Shown here piece by piece: positions 9,176 through 18,164 of a stretch of 20,751 bases of DNA. Origin of the DNA: Ophiothrix spiculata (taxonomy: Eukaryota > Echinodermata > Ophiuroidea > Amphilepidida > Ophiotrichidae); assembly GCA_000969725.1 (NCBI GenBank), contig JXSR01S043168.1; one strand, written 5' to 3'. Under the pieces are notes generated by a model. It saw nothing but the letters and a program-made list of their open reading frames with translations. It made no database searches and was not told the origin of the DNA. Within the stretch, counting starts at the first letter, position 1. Each line of letters begins with the position of its first letter. Both the position numbers and the translations under genes were made by a program.

Positions 9176-9357
9176 GTCGAGATGAATGTAGCTGCTGCAC
9201 TCAGCCAGCCGCTACCCTGTTGGTTTTGTTCTTTGCCGTGGATTGTGACGGCTTTGTCGGCACCTTTGATTGGGCTGTCATCCTCGGGCAAGTAATCTGG
9301 GAGGGAGACATTCTCTTTGTTGGCAGAGGCTGGATTAGCACCAAATGAAAGCACAAC
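9160..9357 (-). CDS. ARMC1: ARMC1 last coding exon (residues 216-280) and stop
   Basis: Acceptor TTGCCTCCAAAG|GTTG at 9357. Encodes VVLSFGANPASANKENVS, then the conserved LPDYLPEDDSP motif, then SGWLSAAATFISTSFYW and TGA. The aromatic, amphipathic C-terminus is nearly identical across the family and is a plausible mitochondrial attachment or partner site (inference). The final codons also lie in a sequence that is repeated downstream in the 3' region. Confidence 0.97.
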   Translation of the reverse strand, partial: VVLSFGANPASANKENVSLPDYLPEDDSPIKGADKAVTIHGKEQNQQGSGWLSAAATFISTSFYW

Positions 9358-12300
9358 CTTTGGAGGCAATTAGAAAAAATGATAGGTAAGTTACTAGTAC
9401 CGGTATCTGAATTATGAAATATCAATGAAACAAGCAAATGATCATTCATTGTGCACATATCAGCAATTGTTACCAGGACATTGGGAATTTTGTAAAAACC
9501 ATAGATTTCCAGGGGAGACACTGGGCTTTGTACACCGGCACATGTAATGGCGTCGTCAGCCATGGAGCTCAAATTGGGGGTATTTGGGTCCACTTGGTTC
9601 CCTTCAAATTCAAATCCAAGTGCCAAGATTCAGGTTGTGGGTAGAGACAAAGCGTGCTATTTATATTTTACTCGAATGATATACCTACCTGCACGCAAGG
9701 CGTGTGCGAGTGTTTTTAATATTCGCGCATTATGACAAGATGCGATGCATCATCGGCAAAAACCGGAATACCCCCAATTTTGTCTCCATCCCGGAATAAA
9801 AATGGTGGCGAGTCTTGTATCTCCCCTGTAAATCTATGGTTCAAACACAACTAGATTTCAAACAATGTACTTAGTCAGCAAGGTTATTGCATAGAAAATG
9901 AAGCATCATTCAATAGCATCATTTAATTTATGTCAACATTTGGCGATGTGCAGATATTTCAGTCTGCAAAACACTTTGGTTGTTTGCATGTATATGGAAC
10001 AACATTTTGTAACAAAACATATTTTGAGTTGGAATTATAAATTCAACGGGTATTGGGGCGGGGCTACTTGCCTCTTCACCAAACTCATTTTTGACAATTT
10101 GTTCTGCTGTCATGGTTTTTGTCCTTGCAATAGCAGCTACAAGTGTCTGGAAGAAAAGAAAGACAGATTCGCTGAGTACATCAGAAAGGAACATTATCAA
10201 TGCAAAAAAATATGCTAATACTAACCCTAACCCCACTGAATCTCACAATATCCCATTCCACAAAGTTAAGAAATTCGCCTAAGTCCAAATACGTCATAGA
10301 CCCGAGTTAGCTATGATCACGAAAACAGCGCCTGCTCAGTGGCTTGACATAGTGATAATTGGACCGGGAAGCGGGGGGTCCCGGGTTCGAATCCAGGGGG
10401 GTACCCGTAATTTTTGATTTGCAAATTTCCGAGGAGATAGTTTTTAAACGAAGAAGTGGTCAAAAGTGTTAGGGTTAGAGAAAGCATAGAGGGGCAGTGC
10501 GAATTTATCACATAAAAAATACATGTTAATTTGGTATGTCAGGCTGCTATTGTTTTGTAGTCGCGTGAAGAAAACCTTTTCACTTTTACGTGTCTTGTGC
10601 GCTGAGGTTAAAGTTCAGACGCAACTCACGCGGTACTCGTGAATTTGCGTGATTTGACAGTTCTGTTGCTGCTTGACTTGAAGATCGATTTGATTGGTTT
10701 GTTGTTCACGCACGATGCGATTTGATCCCGCCCAGAATGAAAAGGTTTGTTTCAGATGACTAGAATAGTATGCAAGTCAGTGAGTCCTGAAAATTGTGAA
10801 GTCATGTTCTTTTTTAAAAACACTGTGGCACCAGATGTCCTGCATGAGGCTTTATTCAGATATCAATAGATTCTGCTTGAGAATTAACCCTGATTTGAAC
10901 TTTGGTTTGTCAGTTTGAATTGACACTTTCAGATACCTTGAAAAAAGTATTCAGGGACTGTCTTTTGAAACAAGCCAGGCGAGCTGCAAATCAATCTCCT
11001 CCAGATTTTTAGGTGAGCTGTGGGAGAGTGATTTTACATAATTTGCAGGGTATTGTATCATTCATATTCTGCCTTGCAATTGTTTATGCCAATGGTGGGT
11101 GAGTGATAAATAGCTCTCCTCAGCTTCATTTAAGGAGAGTGATGGTGATGAGTTATCACTCTCACTATGCCTCAAAAGACAGTGCCTGAGTATTTATGGG
11201 CTGTTGTAGTGTTGAAACTTTTTTTCCCAATAAATCTGCTCATCCAGGGGATAGAGGGCAAAGGGGATCCGGGCAAAGATATGGGATGAACAGGTCACTT
11301 GTTAACACTGGTTTATGGTTTTAATTTGTAACGCATACTCAAAAGTCACAAGCGTATACAAACACTGCCACAACCTATAAAATACACACCCACGTCTGAG
11401 ACTATTACATGAAAGGTGCCATTTAAGCATTTAAGAATTAATCCACAAACAATTTCGCTTTTTGACAAGCAATCTGAAGCTTCTTACCTCTGGTCTTAGT
11501 TCAAGTTTGGTCCTCAAATTGAATCTCTTGGTGTGTATATCAAATGTGAAGCTGAAAACACCTTTGACCTGCAATAATTCATCTTCGCAAACTTTCCTAC
11601 AAGACTGCAACATGCAAAAAAGTTGAGAAGACTAGTTAGGCCAAGAAAAACAAATTGTTATGTTGCCCCTCAGCGACCGACCCTATTCAAAAATTTTAAA
11701 AAAAATATTAGGGTCGGGAAAGCACCCAATTTTGCTCAGATTGGCTTTTTTTTTGAGAAAATATTTTGAAAATACATGTAGTGGAAAACGCACCCAAATT
11801 TGGTACTTTATGTGCTTTTTTAAAAATAAAATAAAAAATATATATATATTCCGACCGACCGACTCAATTTTTCAGAAATCCCACTTGAGGGCAACACAAC
11901 AATTTTTTTTTTGGCCTTTCAAATGATAAATATTGTGATGAACAAGCATTTCTTCACTACAGTTTTTTTATTTAAAAACTGCAGCATGACAATATTACAC
12001 TGCTCACACTGCACAGCTCAAAATGTAAAATTATGGAAGACAGAAAACTTCTTCCATGAAAAGTTTGTTGGTGGTCTGCATTTTCTATATTTAACTTGCA
12101 TAATATTCATGCATTGTTGTTGATTTGCGATGAATACCTCTGCAGCGTGTTTGAATACTGAAATCTATGCTTAGTATTCTAGCTACACCAGGTGGCGGGT
12201 AGTCCACTCAACACTCCCGCTGATTTTGAGTCAAAATAACCGGCACTCACGGCTCAAAAGCTGCAAAATCAATGAAGAATCAGTGCTACAATGATCAATT

Positions 12301-15300
12301 ATTGTTAAAATATCTACACTACTAAAAGTTGCCTAGCTAGAACGGGTTCCTGCACCTTCCCTACAATTAAATTCCATGACTTTTCCATGACCAAATTATG
12401 AAAAATGACCTTTTACAGACGACAGGATTGTGTATCAAGGGTTATTCCACCTATCCCGTACCATAATTTTTAATTTAACCAGACAGCTACTGTCATTCTG
12501 ATTATTTATCTTTCTTCTCCCAAAAATAAAATTCCATGACCTTTCACCATTTTCATCAAATTTCCAGACTTTTCCAGACCCGGAACTTGAAAATTAAATT
12601 CCATGACTTTTCAAGGTTTTCCATGACCCGCGGGAACCCTGTCTGTGGATAGTTCATCAAAGCCCTTACCTTATCCTGAAAACCAATGATTTGCAGGATG
12701 ATGTTTTTGCCTTTCCTCCTACCCGCATAGCGATATTGACTGGAGTTGCCTTGGCGATTCTTGGATGGTGTGTGCTTGATCTTATTCCTGCTCCTGTTTT
12801 GGCTTTCTTTCAGCGGGTTTGAGGTAAGTGTACGCTGGAGTTCTTTGGCAAGTTGCTGTACTCTGCTGTTGTAACTGGGCCTGTAAAAAGTTTTGTAAAT
12901 AGAGTTGTAACGAATGAATTATCACAAGTGCATTTTTGCATTAAATGCAGTGAGAAGTATAGTTCTTGGTTTTAATTTAACTGGTAAAATTTTGTGGGAT
13001 GAATATTGTCTTGCTACTGGATTCAGGAAGTGCAGTACCTATAAAAATTAAAAGCACCCATCAAATTACATCAAAAAGAAAAAATTTGTATACATACATT
13101 AGGGTATCCATGGATTTAAATTAATCCTGACTTTATATCTAGACTTGTTACTATCTCAAATAGTTGCTCACTTGCCCATCACACCCACACACACACCCCA
13201 GCCATACACACACACACCCACCCCCTCCCACTACCCAAGCTCAAGATGCTAATCCCAAACACCCAACATAATATGATGCGATAGAAAACAACAATGCTTT
13301 GACATTGAGCTAAAGATTCTTAGCCCTGATTTCAGTGCCTTGTCCTATACACCTGTTGCCTACAGCTGGCCACGCAGCGCGCTGCCTGGGTTGGTTGCTG
13401 GGTCCGTGGGAGGGGTGATCGGGGAAACGGTACAAGTTCTAAAGATTCTCTTCCCACGTATCATCTAAAGCTGTGGATTGTACCGCAGTAATGCCCCACC
13501 AAGCCCAAGATGCTCATTCACAGCACCAAACAAAATTATATGATGGTTTGGATAGCAGCAATACTTAATTGAACTCATAGATGTTTGTCCCACAAACCTA
13601 CTAAACATGCTAAACCATGGATTAAAAACCATCAATGCTCCACTGCAAGCTTTTAGCCAGGATTTGAAAGTAGGGCGTCCAAATTCGCAACCGGGTGAAC
13701 AGGCCGGCTTCAATCAAAACATTGTGACGTCAGCATGATTTATATTCATACTTGACAAAGAAGTCGAGGATTATGTTCGCGCTAGTTGTAAACAACATGG
13801 CGACTCACTGCGGAACCAACGACGAAAAAAGCGCGATATAAAGCCCATTTTAAGTTCACAAAGTACAATAAATTGATCAGATTTTGTGATGATGATTATT
13901 GATAAATTCTAACATTTTTTGACGGCCTCTAGGACGGCTTTAGCATTTTCTAGGCCGTCTTTTATCATGACAGGCCGTCCAAAAGACGGCTTGACGGCTC
14001 TCTGGCTAAAAGCTTGCTCCACTGAGCCAAAGATACTTTTCCTACACACCCACCTAACCAAGGATTGAAAAGCATTAATGCTCCAAAGATACTTTTCCTA
14101 CACATCCACCTAACCAAGGATTGAAAATCATTATTGCTCCAAAGGGATAAAAATATTTCTCCCACACACCCACTGGACTGGAAGGTATCAATATTTCATT
14201 GAGCCAAAGATGCTCTGCACACACATCCATTGAACTGGATTGAAAAGAATCAACTGATTCAAATGTGCTTTTCCCTGTTTTTCCCACTATCAAGTTATGG
14301 TCCATCAAAGGTTTTCAGGGAGTAAAATGTATATAATTTCAGATAAAATGTGTTCAAAGATCAGTAAGCCCTATAATTTCTGTTGATTGTTTTCAAAATA
14401 ATCAGATATATTTAATATTTCCGATCATTTTCTTGAAACGAAACTTTGCTGGTGTTTTGGGATTGTAAACTGTCGAAAAAAATCAATTTTGCCAAATAAC
14501 GATCTTGTGTGTATTTTCATTGGAGCGCAAAATGAAGTAAATTCAGTGGTAGCTAGTGGTAGCTGTGGCCCCCCCATTTCTGATGATCCGTCGGTTAAAA
14601 AAGCGTCTGTCTGTCGGTAAAGTTGAGCCGACCGACCGCAGGCCGGGTGGCGATACCGCATACAGTCGATCGGTCCAATTGGTTACGCACCAAAATTATA
14701 AGTACATAAATTCAAAAATATAGCTTCAATTAGCCTTCCTGCAGTGTGTCAAATAGCTAAAACCCTGGAGCTTCCGGGGGCTTAGCCCCCTGGACCCCAC
14801 CAGGGGCCCTAAGGCGGGCAGCTGGACCCCATCCATTATTCGCTTCGCTCGCATGGTCAATACAATTCTGTCAGTTCGTCTTTATAGTGCCCCCCCCCCA
14901 ACTTTCAGAAACTTGGCTACGCCACTGAGTAAATTTGCTGCATTTACGACTCGTTTGAGATGGATGGTCACATATATAGTGCTACAAACCTGTTGACTAA
15001 GGCCTCCAAGCTGACCATCATACCAAGCTCTTCTTTCATAATAGGACGGTTACTGCTACACTCAGACAACAACTGTAGTGTCTGCAAATGACAAAAAATG
15101 TAAAGTCAAAAACAGTATGATTTACACATTCAGTAGTTTGACCAAATACCAATGTGATACCTGATGCATATGGTGTAGTGGTCAGGCAGGGATCAGATAC
15201 TAGTTGTTGTGCACACCATCCTTATGAGCCTGGCAATGTGCAGATGGACATGTAAATCTGGCCACTCAGTGATCATGGTTGCTGTGGGTTTGAAAATTGG

Positions 15301-16662
15301 AATAGATATCGCAAATTTGGCTATATAAAACATGGCAAGTTCAAAATGGTAAAGAAAATTCTAGTGAAATTCAAAACTTAGACATGGAGCTTGTTAATCA
15401 TTACTTCACTGAATGAATGTATTTTGAGTAGGGCCTACTGTTAAAAGTCAATATTTTTGCGATTTTGGCTGTAACAGACATTTCGCATGGTTTTATATTC
15501 GCCATGACGAGTAAAGTAATACGTCTCCTGAACAATATTCATCGCCGATTATTGGCACATTTTACTGTTTCAAAAGTTGATTTTAAGTAAATGGCAAATC
15601 TCAAGACATTTCTTTGAGCACTATTCTAGACTGGAATAGCTTACCATCCACTCATCTTGATCTCACCAAATTGGAATCATTCAAAACCGGTCTTTGTAAT
15701 ATGTAAATGTTATTTTGTATGCTCTTAGGGAACCCTTCGCCCTAAGGGTAGGCTGCCGGTATATCGCCTGTAGTCATGCTTTTTGTCATACCATTAAATA
15801 TTGTAGGTTCTTAGGGTACCTTTCGCCCTAATAAGGTTGGCTGCCGGTAATTCGCCTGTAGTTGTTTTTAAAACATTGTAGTTATCAGAAGTTCTGGTAT
15901 TGTATTTTTTGAATGATGTCTGTTCGTATCTCAGTCCGATATTGTCTTTTGACAACTTTACTGAGTATCATTATAGATGTAGATGTAGCTGAATGGCCAA
16001 AATGTATCATTATGCAACTTCCTTTTTTCACCATACCATGACTGGTTTGGGAAATATTTGCCTCATATTTACCCTTTACATCAATCGTGATTTAGTTGGC
16101 TATCATAGATCTATGAATTCCACATTCAACGTACTTTAAGACAGCTTCACAGTCAGTTTTGCTTGTTGCATACATTTTGTATTTTAGTACGTATTTTGGT
16201 AGAAACTTTGATTGAACAATTAATTAATTTATATTTCCAAGTTTTTATTTTCGCATTTCAGGATGGGTTTGGGAAATTCACAGAAATAAAAACCTAGTGA
16301 AAATGTCTACATTTGCAATTTATGATTTACCTCTAAGGCTAGGAGAACCACTTCCTCACTGTCATTGTCAAGGAATAGCACCAGACCCGGCAGACATCCC
16401 TGATCCTGTAAGGAAAAAACAAACATTTTGAAATCATTTCACCAGCTTAATTTGGTATACAGGCATGAGTTTATGGGATTAATAAATTGCATCAGGTCAG
16501 AATCAGGGCAAGGAATGTAAACATTTCAAATACAACAGACTAACTTTGGAAAGCAAAAATCTTTATGAAATAGAGCCCTGATTTTACCTTGACGATGGTC
16601 TCCCTGTTGTGCGCATCTGATGCCAGGGTTTTGAGCTGCCTCACTACTTTGCAAACATCCAT
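9160..16662 (-). CDS. ARMC1: ARMC1 orthologue, spliced, 7 coding exons, 280 aa
   Basis: Joining 16662-16588, 16405-16331, 15081-14990, 12880-12670, 11604-11488, 10146-10072 and 9357-9160 (stop TGA at 9162-9160) gives an unbroken 280-residue protein; all junction phases agree, including one arginine codon split AG|G between exons 3 and 4. Motifs shared with vertebrate ARMC1 (about 282 aa): DQGCLPGL near residue 26, ELGMM near 67, KGVFSFTF near 164, LPDYLPEDDSP near 235 and the C-terminal SFYW. The N-terminal half is armadillo-like helices; residues about 139-208 resemble a heavy-metal-associated (HMA) fold but lack a CxxC metal site (only C-x3-C at 153/157). Residues about 100-135 form a basic, Ser/Asn-rich linker. 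In vertebrates ARMC1 is cytosolic and mitochondrial, linked to the MICOS/MIB complex with DNAJC11 and to mitochondrial distribution; a similar role here is inference. The start is the first ATG of the exon and aligns near the vertebrate N-terminus, without its short Ser/Glu-rich leader. Confidence 0.95.
9497..9843. mobile_element. 347-bp MITE in the last ARMC1 intron
   Basis: Inverted ends AACCATAGATTT(C/A)CAGGGGAGA at 9497-9518 and 9822-9843. Inner inverted pair CAAATTGGGGGTATT (9569-9583) with AATACCCCCAATTTTG (9766-9782). The 141-residue minus-strand open frame at 9201-9626 arises from this element running into the exon in a wrong frame. Confidence 0.8.
10072..10146 (-). CDS. ARMC1: ARMC1 coding exon 6 (residues 191-215), GC splice donor
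   Basis: 75 nt, phase 0. Acceptor CTTTTCTTCCAG|ACAC. Encodes TLVAAIARTKTMTAEQIVKN...GEE, the end of the HMA-like domain. No GT is available at the conserved boundary; the minus strand reads GAAGAG|GCAAGT, which fits the known consensus of GC-AG introns. Reading through instead would add residues with no counterpart in the family. Confidence 0.92.
10221..10478. repeat. Inverted pair of telomere-like CTAACCCTAAC motifs around a tRNA-like head
   Basis: CTAACCCTAAC at 10221-10231 and GTTAGGGTTAG at 10468-10478. They bracket the tRNA-like sequence. They may be ends of one element or a coincidence of short repeats. Confidence 0.4.
10328..10405 (+). repeat. tRNA-derived SINE head (box A and box B)
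   Basis: GGTTCGAATCC at 10384-10394 is a perfect RNA polymerase III box B, and TGCTCAGTGG at 10333-10342 resembles box A at tRNA-like spacing. The T-arm pairs 4 of 5 bases, but no acceptor stem forms, so it is not a working tRNA gene. The minus-strand translation PGFEPGTPR is a well-known by-product of such sequences. A SINE head or tRNA pseudogene is most likely. Confidence 0.55.
10570..10755. repeat. Inverted repeat, AAACCTTTTCA ends
   Basis: AAACCTTTTCA near 10572 faces TGAAAAGGTTT near 10738. The interior is GC-richer with many CpG. Probably a small MITE in an ARMC1 intron. Confidence 0.5.
10952..11188. mobile_element. 237-bp MITE, CAGG(G/C)ACTGTCTTTTGA ends
   Basis: Inverted ends CAGGGACTGTCTTTTGA at 10952 and CAGGCACTGTCTTTTGA read inward from 11188. 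AGTATT flanks both sides (10946-10951 and 11189-11194), a candidate target duplication of 6 bases. Inner inverted GAGAGTGAT pairs follow. Lies in the intron between coding exons 4... and 6 of ARMC1, upstream of exon 6. Confidence 0.85.
11488..11604 (-). CDS. ARMC1: ARMC1 coding exon 5 (residues 152-190)
   Basis: 117 nt, phase 0 at both ends. Acceptor CATGTTGCAG|TCTT, donor CCAGAG|GTAAGA. Encodes SCRKVCEDELLQVKGVFSFTF..., the core of the HMA-like domain. An open frame runs past both ends, but the splice borders and the next exon fix the limits. Confidence 0.95.
11638..11918. mobile_element. MITE, AGGCCAA...TTGTT(A/G)TGTTGCCC ends
   Basis: Left AGGCCAAGAAAAACAAATTG plus TTATGTTGCCCCTCA pairs with 11880-11918 at high identity. 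The interior has repeated GCACCCAAATTTTG-like and GACCGACC units. It starts about 35 bases upstream of ARMC1 coding exon 5 (on the minus strand). Confidence 0.8.
12343..12643. mobile_element. MITE with repeated ATTCCATGACTTTTC units
   Basis: Right end reads inward CAGGGTTCCCGCGGGTCATG; the left end (CGGGTTCCTG) is more decayed. AAATTCCATGAC(T/C)TTTC occurs four times inside. This end sequence is a type I know from many animal genomes. It lies just beyond the donor of ARMC1 coding exon 4. Confidence 0.65.
12670..12880 (-). CDS. ARMC1: ARMC1 coding exon 4 (residues 81-151)
   Basis: 211 nt, the largest exon. Acceptor TTTTTACAG|GCCC, donor GATAAG|GTAAGG. Starts with the G that completes the split arginine codon, then PSYNSRVQQLAKEL. 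It carries the poorly conserved basic Ser/Asn linker (residues about 100-135) and the first strand of the HMA-like fold (GKNIILQIIGF). The match to vertebrates is weak in the linker and clear at the end; the phase on both sides fits. Confidence 0.9.
13150..14290. repeat. Decayed minisatellite, interrupted by an insertion
   Basis: Units like CCAAAGATACTTTTCCTACA followed by CACCCACCTAACCAAGGATT recur; two adjacent units at 14025-14135 are about 62 bases each and nearly identical. More decayed relatives lie at 14150-14290, 13490-13650 and 13225-13320 (shared AAGATGCT and CACC blocks). A CA-rich simple repeat is at about 13183-13225. All in ARMC1 intron 3. Confidence 0.65.
13653..14009. mobile_element. 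357-bp insertion, TTAGCCAG ends, in the minisatellite
   Basis: Ends TTAGCCAG and CTGGCTAA. AAGCTT flanks both sides (13647-13652 and 14010-14015), a candidate 6-base duplication. The outer flanks match across the junction (CTCCACTGC left, GCTCCACTG right), showing it landed in repeated DNA. Right part carries several GGCCGTC/GACGGC units. Confidence 0.7.
14360..14973. mobile_element. Second copy of the 341-bp MITE family, split by a hAT-like insertion
   Basis: Without 14544-14927 and one duplicate, this reads like 3910-4131: shared ATATTTCCGATCATTTTCTT, AAACTTTGCTGGTGTTTT, AAAATGAAGT and TTGCTGCATTTACG. The left end of the element is missing or too decayed to see. Confidence 0.8.
14544..14927. 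mobile_element. hAT-like MITE, CAGTGG...GCCACTG ends, 8-bp target duplication
   Basis: Exact 8-bp duplication AGTAAATT at 14536-14543 and 14928-14935. Right end reads inward CAGTGGCGTAGCCAAG, left end CAGTGGTAGCTAG. C-runs lie near both ends. CAGTGGCGTAGC ends with an 8-bp duplication are typical of hAT non-autonomous elements. Inserted in the MITE copy at 14360-14973, so it is younger. Confidence 0.88.
14990..15081 (-). CDS. ARMC1: ARMC1 coding exon 3 (residues 51-81)
   Basis: 92 nt. Acceptor ATTTGCAG|ACAC, donor CAACAG|GTTTGT. Encodes TLQLLSECSSNRPIMKEELGMMVSL..., matching the family segment containing ELGMM. Ends two bases into an arginine codon, which exon 4 completes. Confidence 0.95.
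15608..15990 (+). pseudogene. 3' tail of a non-LTR retrotransposon (LINE), 5'-truncated
   Basis: 15608-15706 reads ISLSTILDWNSLPSTHLDLT, then KLESFKTGLCNM and a stop: the usual end of CR1/L2/Jockey-type reverse transcriptase ORFs (WN-x-LP ... SFK-x-x-L). Downstream is a 3'UTR with two copies of an about 88-base unit (15724-15774 and 15811-15862; shared TTCGCCCTAA and GCTGCCGGTA). It ends in ATAGATGTAGATGTAG, a short-repeat tail typical of such LINEs. Confidence 0.75.
16331..16405 (-). CDS. ARMC1: ARMC1 coding exon 2 (residues 26-50)
   Basis: 75 nt, phase 0 at both ends. Acceptor CCTTACAG|GATC and donor GAG|GTAAAT on the minus strand. Encodes DQGCLPGLVLFLDND...LLALE, the most conserved segment of the ARM-like half of the family. 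Confidence 0.95.
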
Positions 16663-16712
16663 ATTCAATTGAATTAAAAATGATTGAAAACTTCAAGATC
16701 GATACAACAGAT
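16588..16712 (-). CDS. ARMC1: ARMC1 exon 2: 5'UTR part and first coding exon
   Basis: Coding part is 16662-16588 (25 codons, starting MDVCKVVRQL, ending ETIVK), followed by a donor reading AAG|GTAAAA. The exon probably begins at 16712, where the minus strand reads CTCTTTTCAG|ATC, a good acceptor, leaving about 50 nt of untranslated leader before the ATG. The leader boundary is predicted from the splice motif alone. Confidence 0.85.
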
Positions 16713-17006
16713 CTGAAAAGAGAACAAGAGTCAACATGTTACTAATTATGTTACTTACTCACAAATGTACAATTCCATAAACATAAAATTGCATTCTTCC
16801 CACAATTTTACAGTACAATGTATTTACATTAGGTGCATGCACTAATTAAGCAATTTAGACTTGATTGCAGAGCTCCCCAATAGTCAGAATTTCAGGGAGT
16901 ACTTTTTTAGTGATTTGAAAGCATTTTCAGAGATTTGTATGCATTTATATTTTACAGAACTTAACAGAATTAAGGGAGTTGGGATGTTCTTATTCTGGCG
17001 TATTCA

Positions 17007-17148
17007 ATTGCTGGATTTAATTTGTGAACGCGCACTCAAAGACTTGTGCGTAGACGCGAACACAGCAGCCTTGGAAAATGTATGCTCGAGTCGAAGATCA
17101 CTGCGTATATTTGCTAAAGGCACACGTTCACGAATTAAATCCAGCAAT
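17007..17148. mobile_element. 142-bp MITE, ATTGCTGGATTTAATT ends (copy A)
   Basis: ATTGCTGGATTTAATTTGTG plus AACG at 17007-17030 pairs with 17125-17148. Complete short member of a family with further copies at 17218-17312, 17930-17990 and 18988-19473 and a possible faded one near 11310-11375. The 99-residue open frame 16861-17160 runs across it and is not a gene. Confidence 0.8.
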
Positions 17149-17217
17149 AATACTTTGTGAACATGTCCTCAGGCATGTCAGGGTTTGAGTGTAGACCTAC
17201 ACGGGAACAAAAGGAAC

Positions 17218-17312
17218 TTGAAATTGTATGCTCGCATCACCACTGCACTGCGTATTAACGTATTTGCTACAGACACGCGTCCATGAATTAAATCAAACAA
17301 CAATAGCTGTAT
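17218..17312. mobile_element. Partial copy of the TTGTTGGATTTAAT family (copy B)
   Basis: Shares TGTATGCTCG, CACTGCGTAT and the terminal CATGAATTAAATC(A/C)AACAACAAT with copies A and D. The left end is absent. Confidence 0.6.
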
Positions 17313-17929
17313 GACATGTATAGCCGAAAGTGGACCTAGGCTACGTCATACGCAGCTTAATGCTCTAAAAAAAACTTGTGTTGCAGTGAAAACAATCATA
17401 GGCCTACTTCATCCAGGCATCCCTTCATTTTCTTCCTTTTTTAGAAACGAAATCTGTGAAATGATGAGCTGTTTATCATTTTTTTTTGTGTGTGTGTGGT
17501 TTGAATACCACATATCTCATATGATTTTGGAATCAAAATATTTTGAAACTTTGCTAAAATCAATCAAAGTTTCTGCGAGCCGGCATTTTCTCCATTGAGT
17601 TGAATGGGAAGTCAATTGTTTTCACCGCACTATTTAGACAAACGTCCCCGGATACAAAACATCTGGATGTCCGATCCTGCCTATATATAGCTATCTAAAT
17701 GTTGTATTTCATCCTAAGGCTAAGCCTACGGGTCGTACACGCGACTCTTAACGCGCGTGTGAATTATGTGGCAATAAAGCAATCGAAACATTGGAAATCA
17801 ACAAATCATGCGCTGCAAATACATGCGTAAGTTAGTGCATCGGTACGCAAAACAGCTTTTAACAACAAGCGTTGGCAATAAAAAAAAAAACTGTAAAAAA
17901 CAACCTTGACTGAGATAAACTATGGCAGT

Positions 17930-17990
17930 AATTCGTGAACGTAGGCCCAGACCGTTTTCGAAAAACCTTGGAAAATGTACGCTTCTTGGT
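17930..17990. mobile_element. Fragment of the same MITE family (copy C)
   Basis: Contains AATTCGTGAACG and CCTTGGAAAATGTACGC, matching the left half of copy A. The rest is missing. Confidence 0.45.
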
Positions 17991-18164
17991 TCTTGGTACA
18001 ATAATCCCTTTGCAGCTAAATACGAAGCTATACTGGGATGACATGTGCATGTGTAGCGTCAGAGCCAATTTGTGTAGATATATACATTTGCAAAAACCAG
18101 TGAAGAAACAAATCGAAACTAACTAAGGGTGAGCTAAAAACTTGGATGGGTCTAAAGAAGACGG

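Noticed and set aside
9201-9626. 141-residue minus-strand open frame
   Set aside because: It reads the last ARMC1 exon in a wrong frame and continues into a MITE; the correct exon frame ends in SFYW.
10326-10405. Working tRNA gene
   Set aside because: Box B is perfect, but no acceptor stem or anticodon arm forms; a SINE head or tRNA pseudogene fits better.
13183-13225. CRISPR-like or structured array
   Set aside because: Simple CA-rich repeat without spacers; the genome is eukaryotic.
17798-18126. Overlapping short open frames on both strands
   Set aside because: No family motif, and they cover a MITE fragment (copy C).
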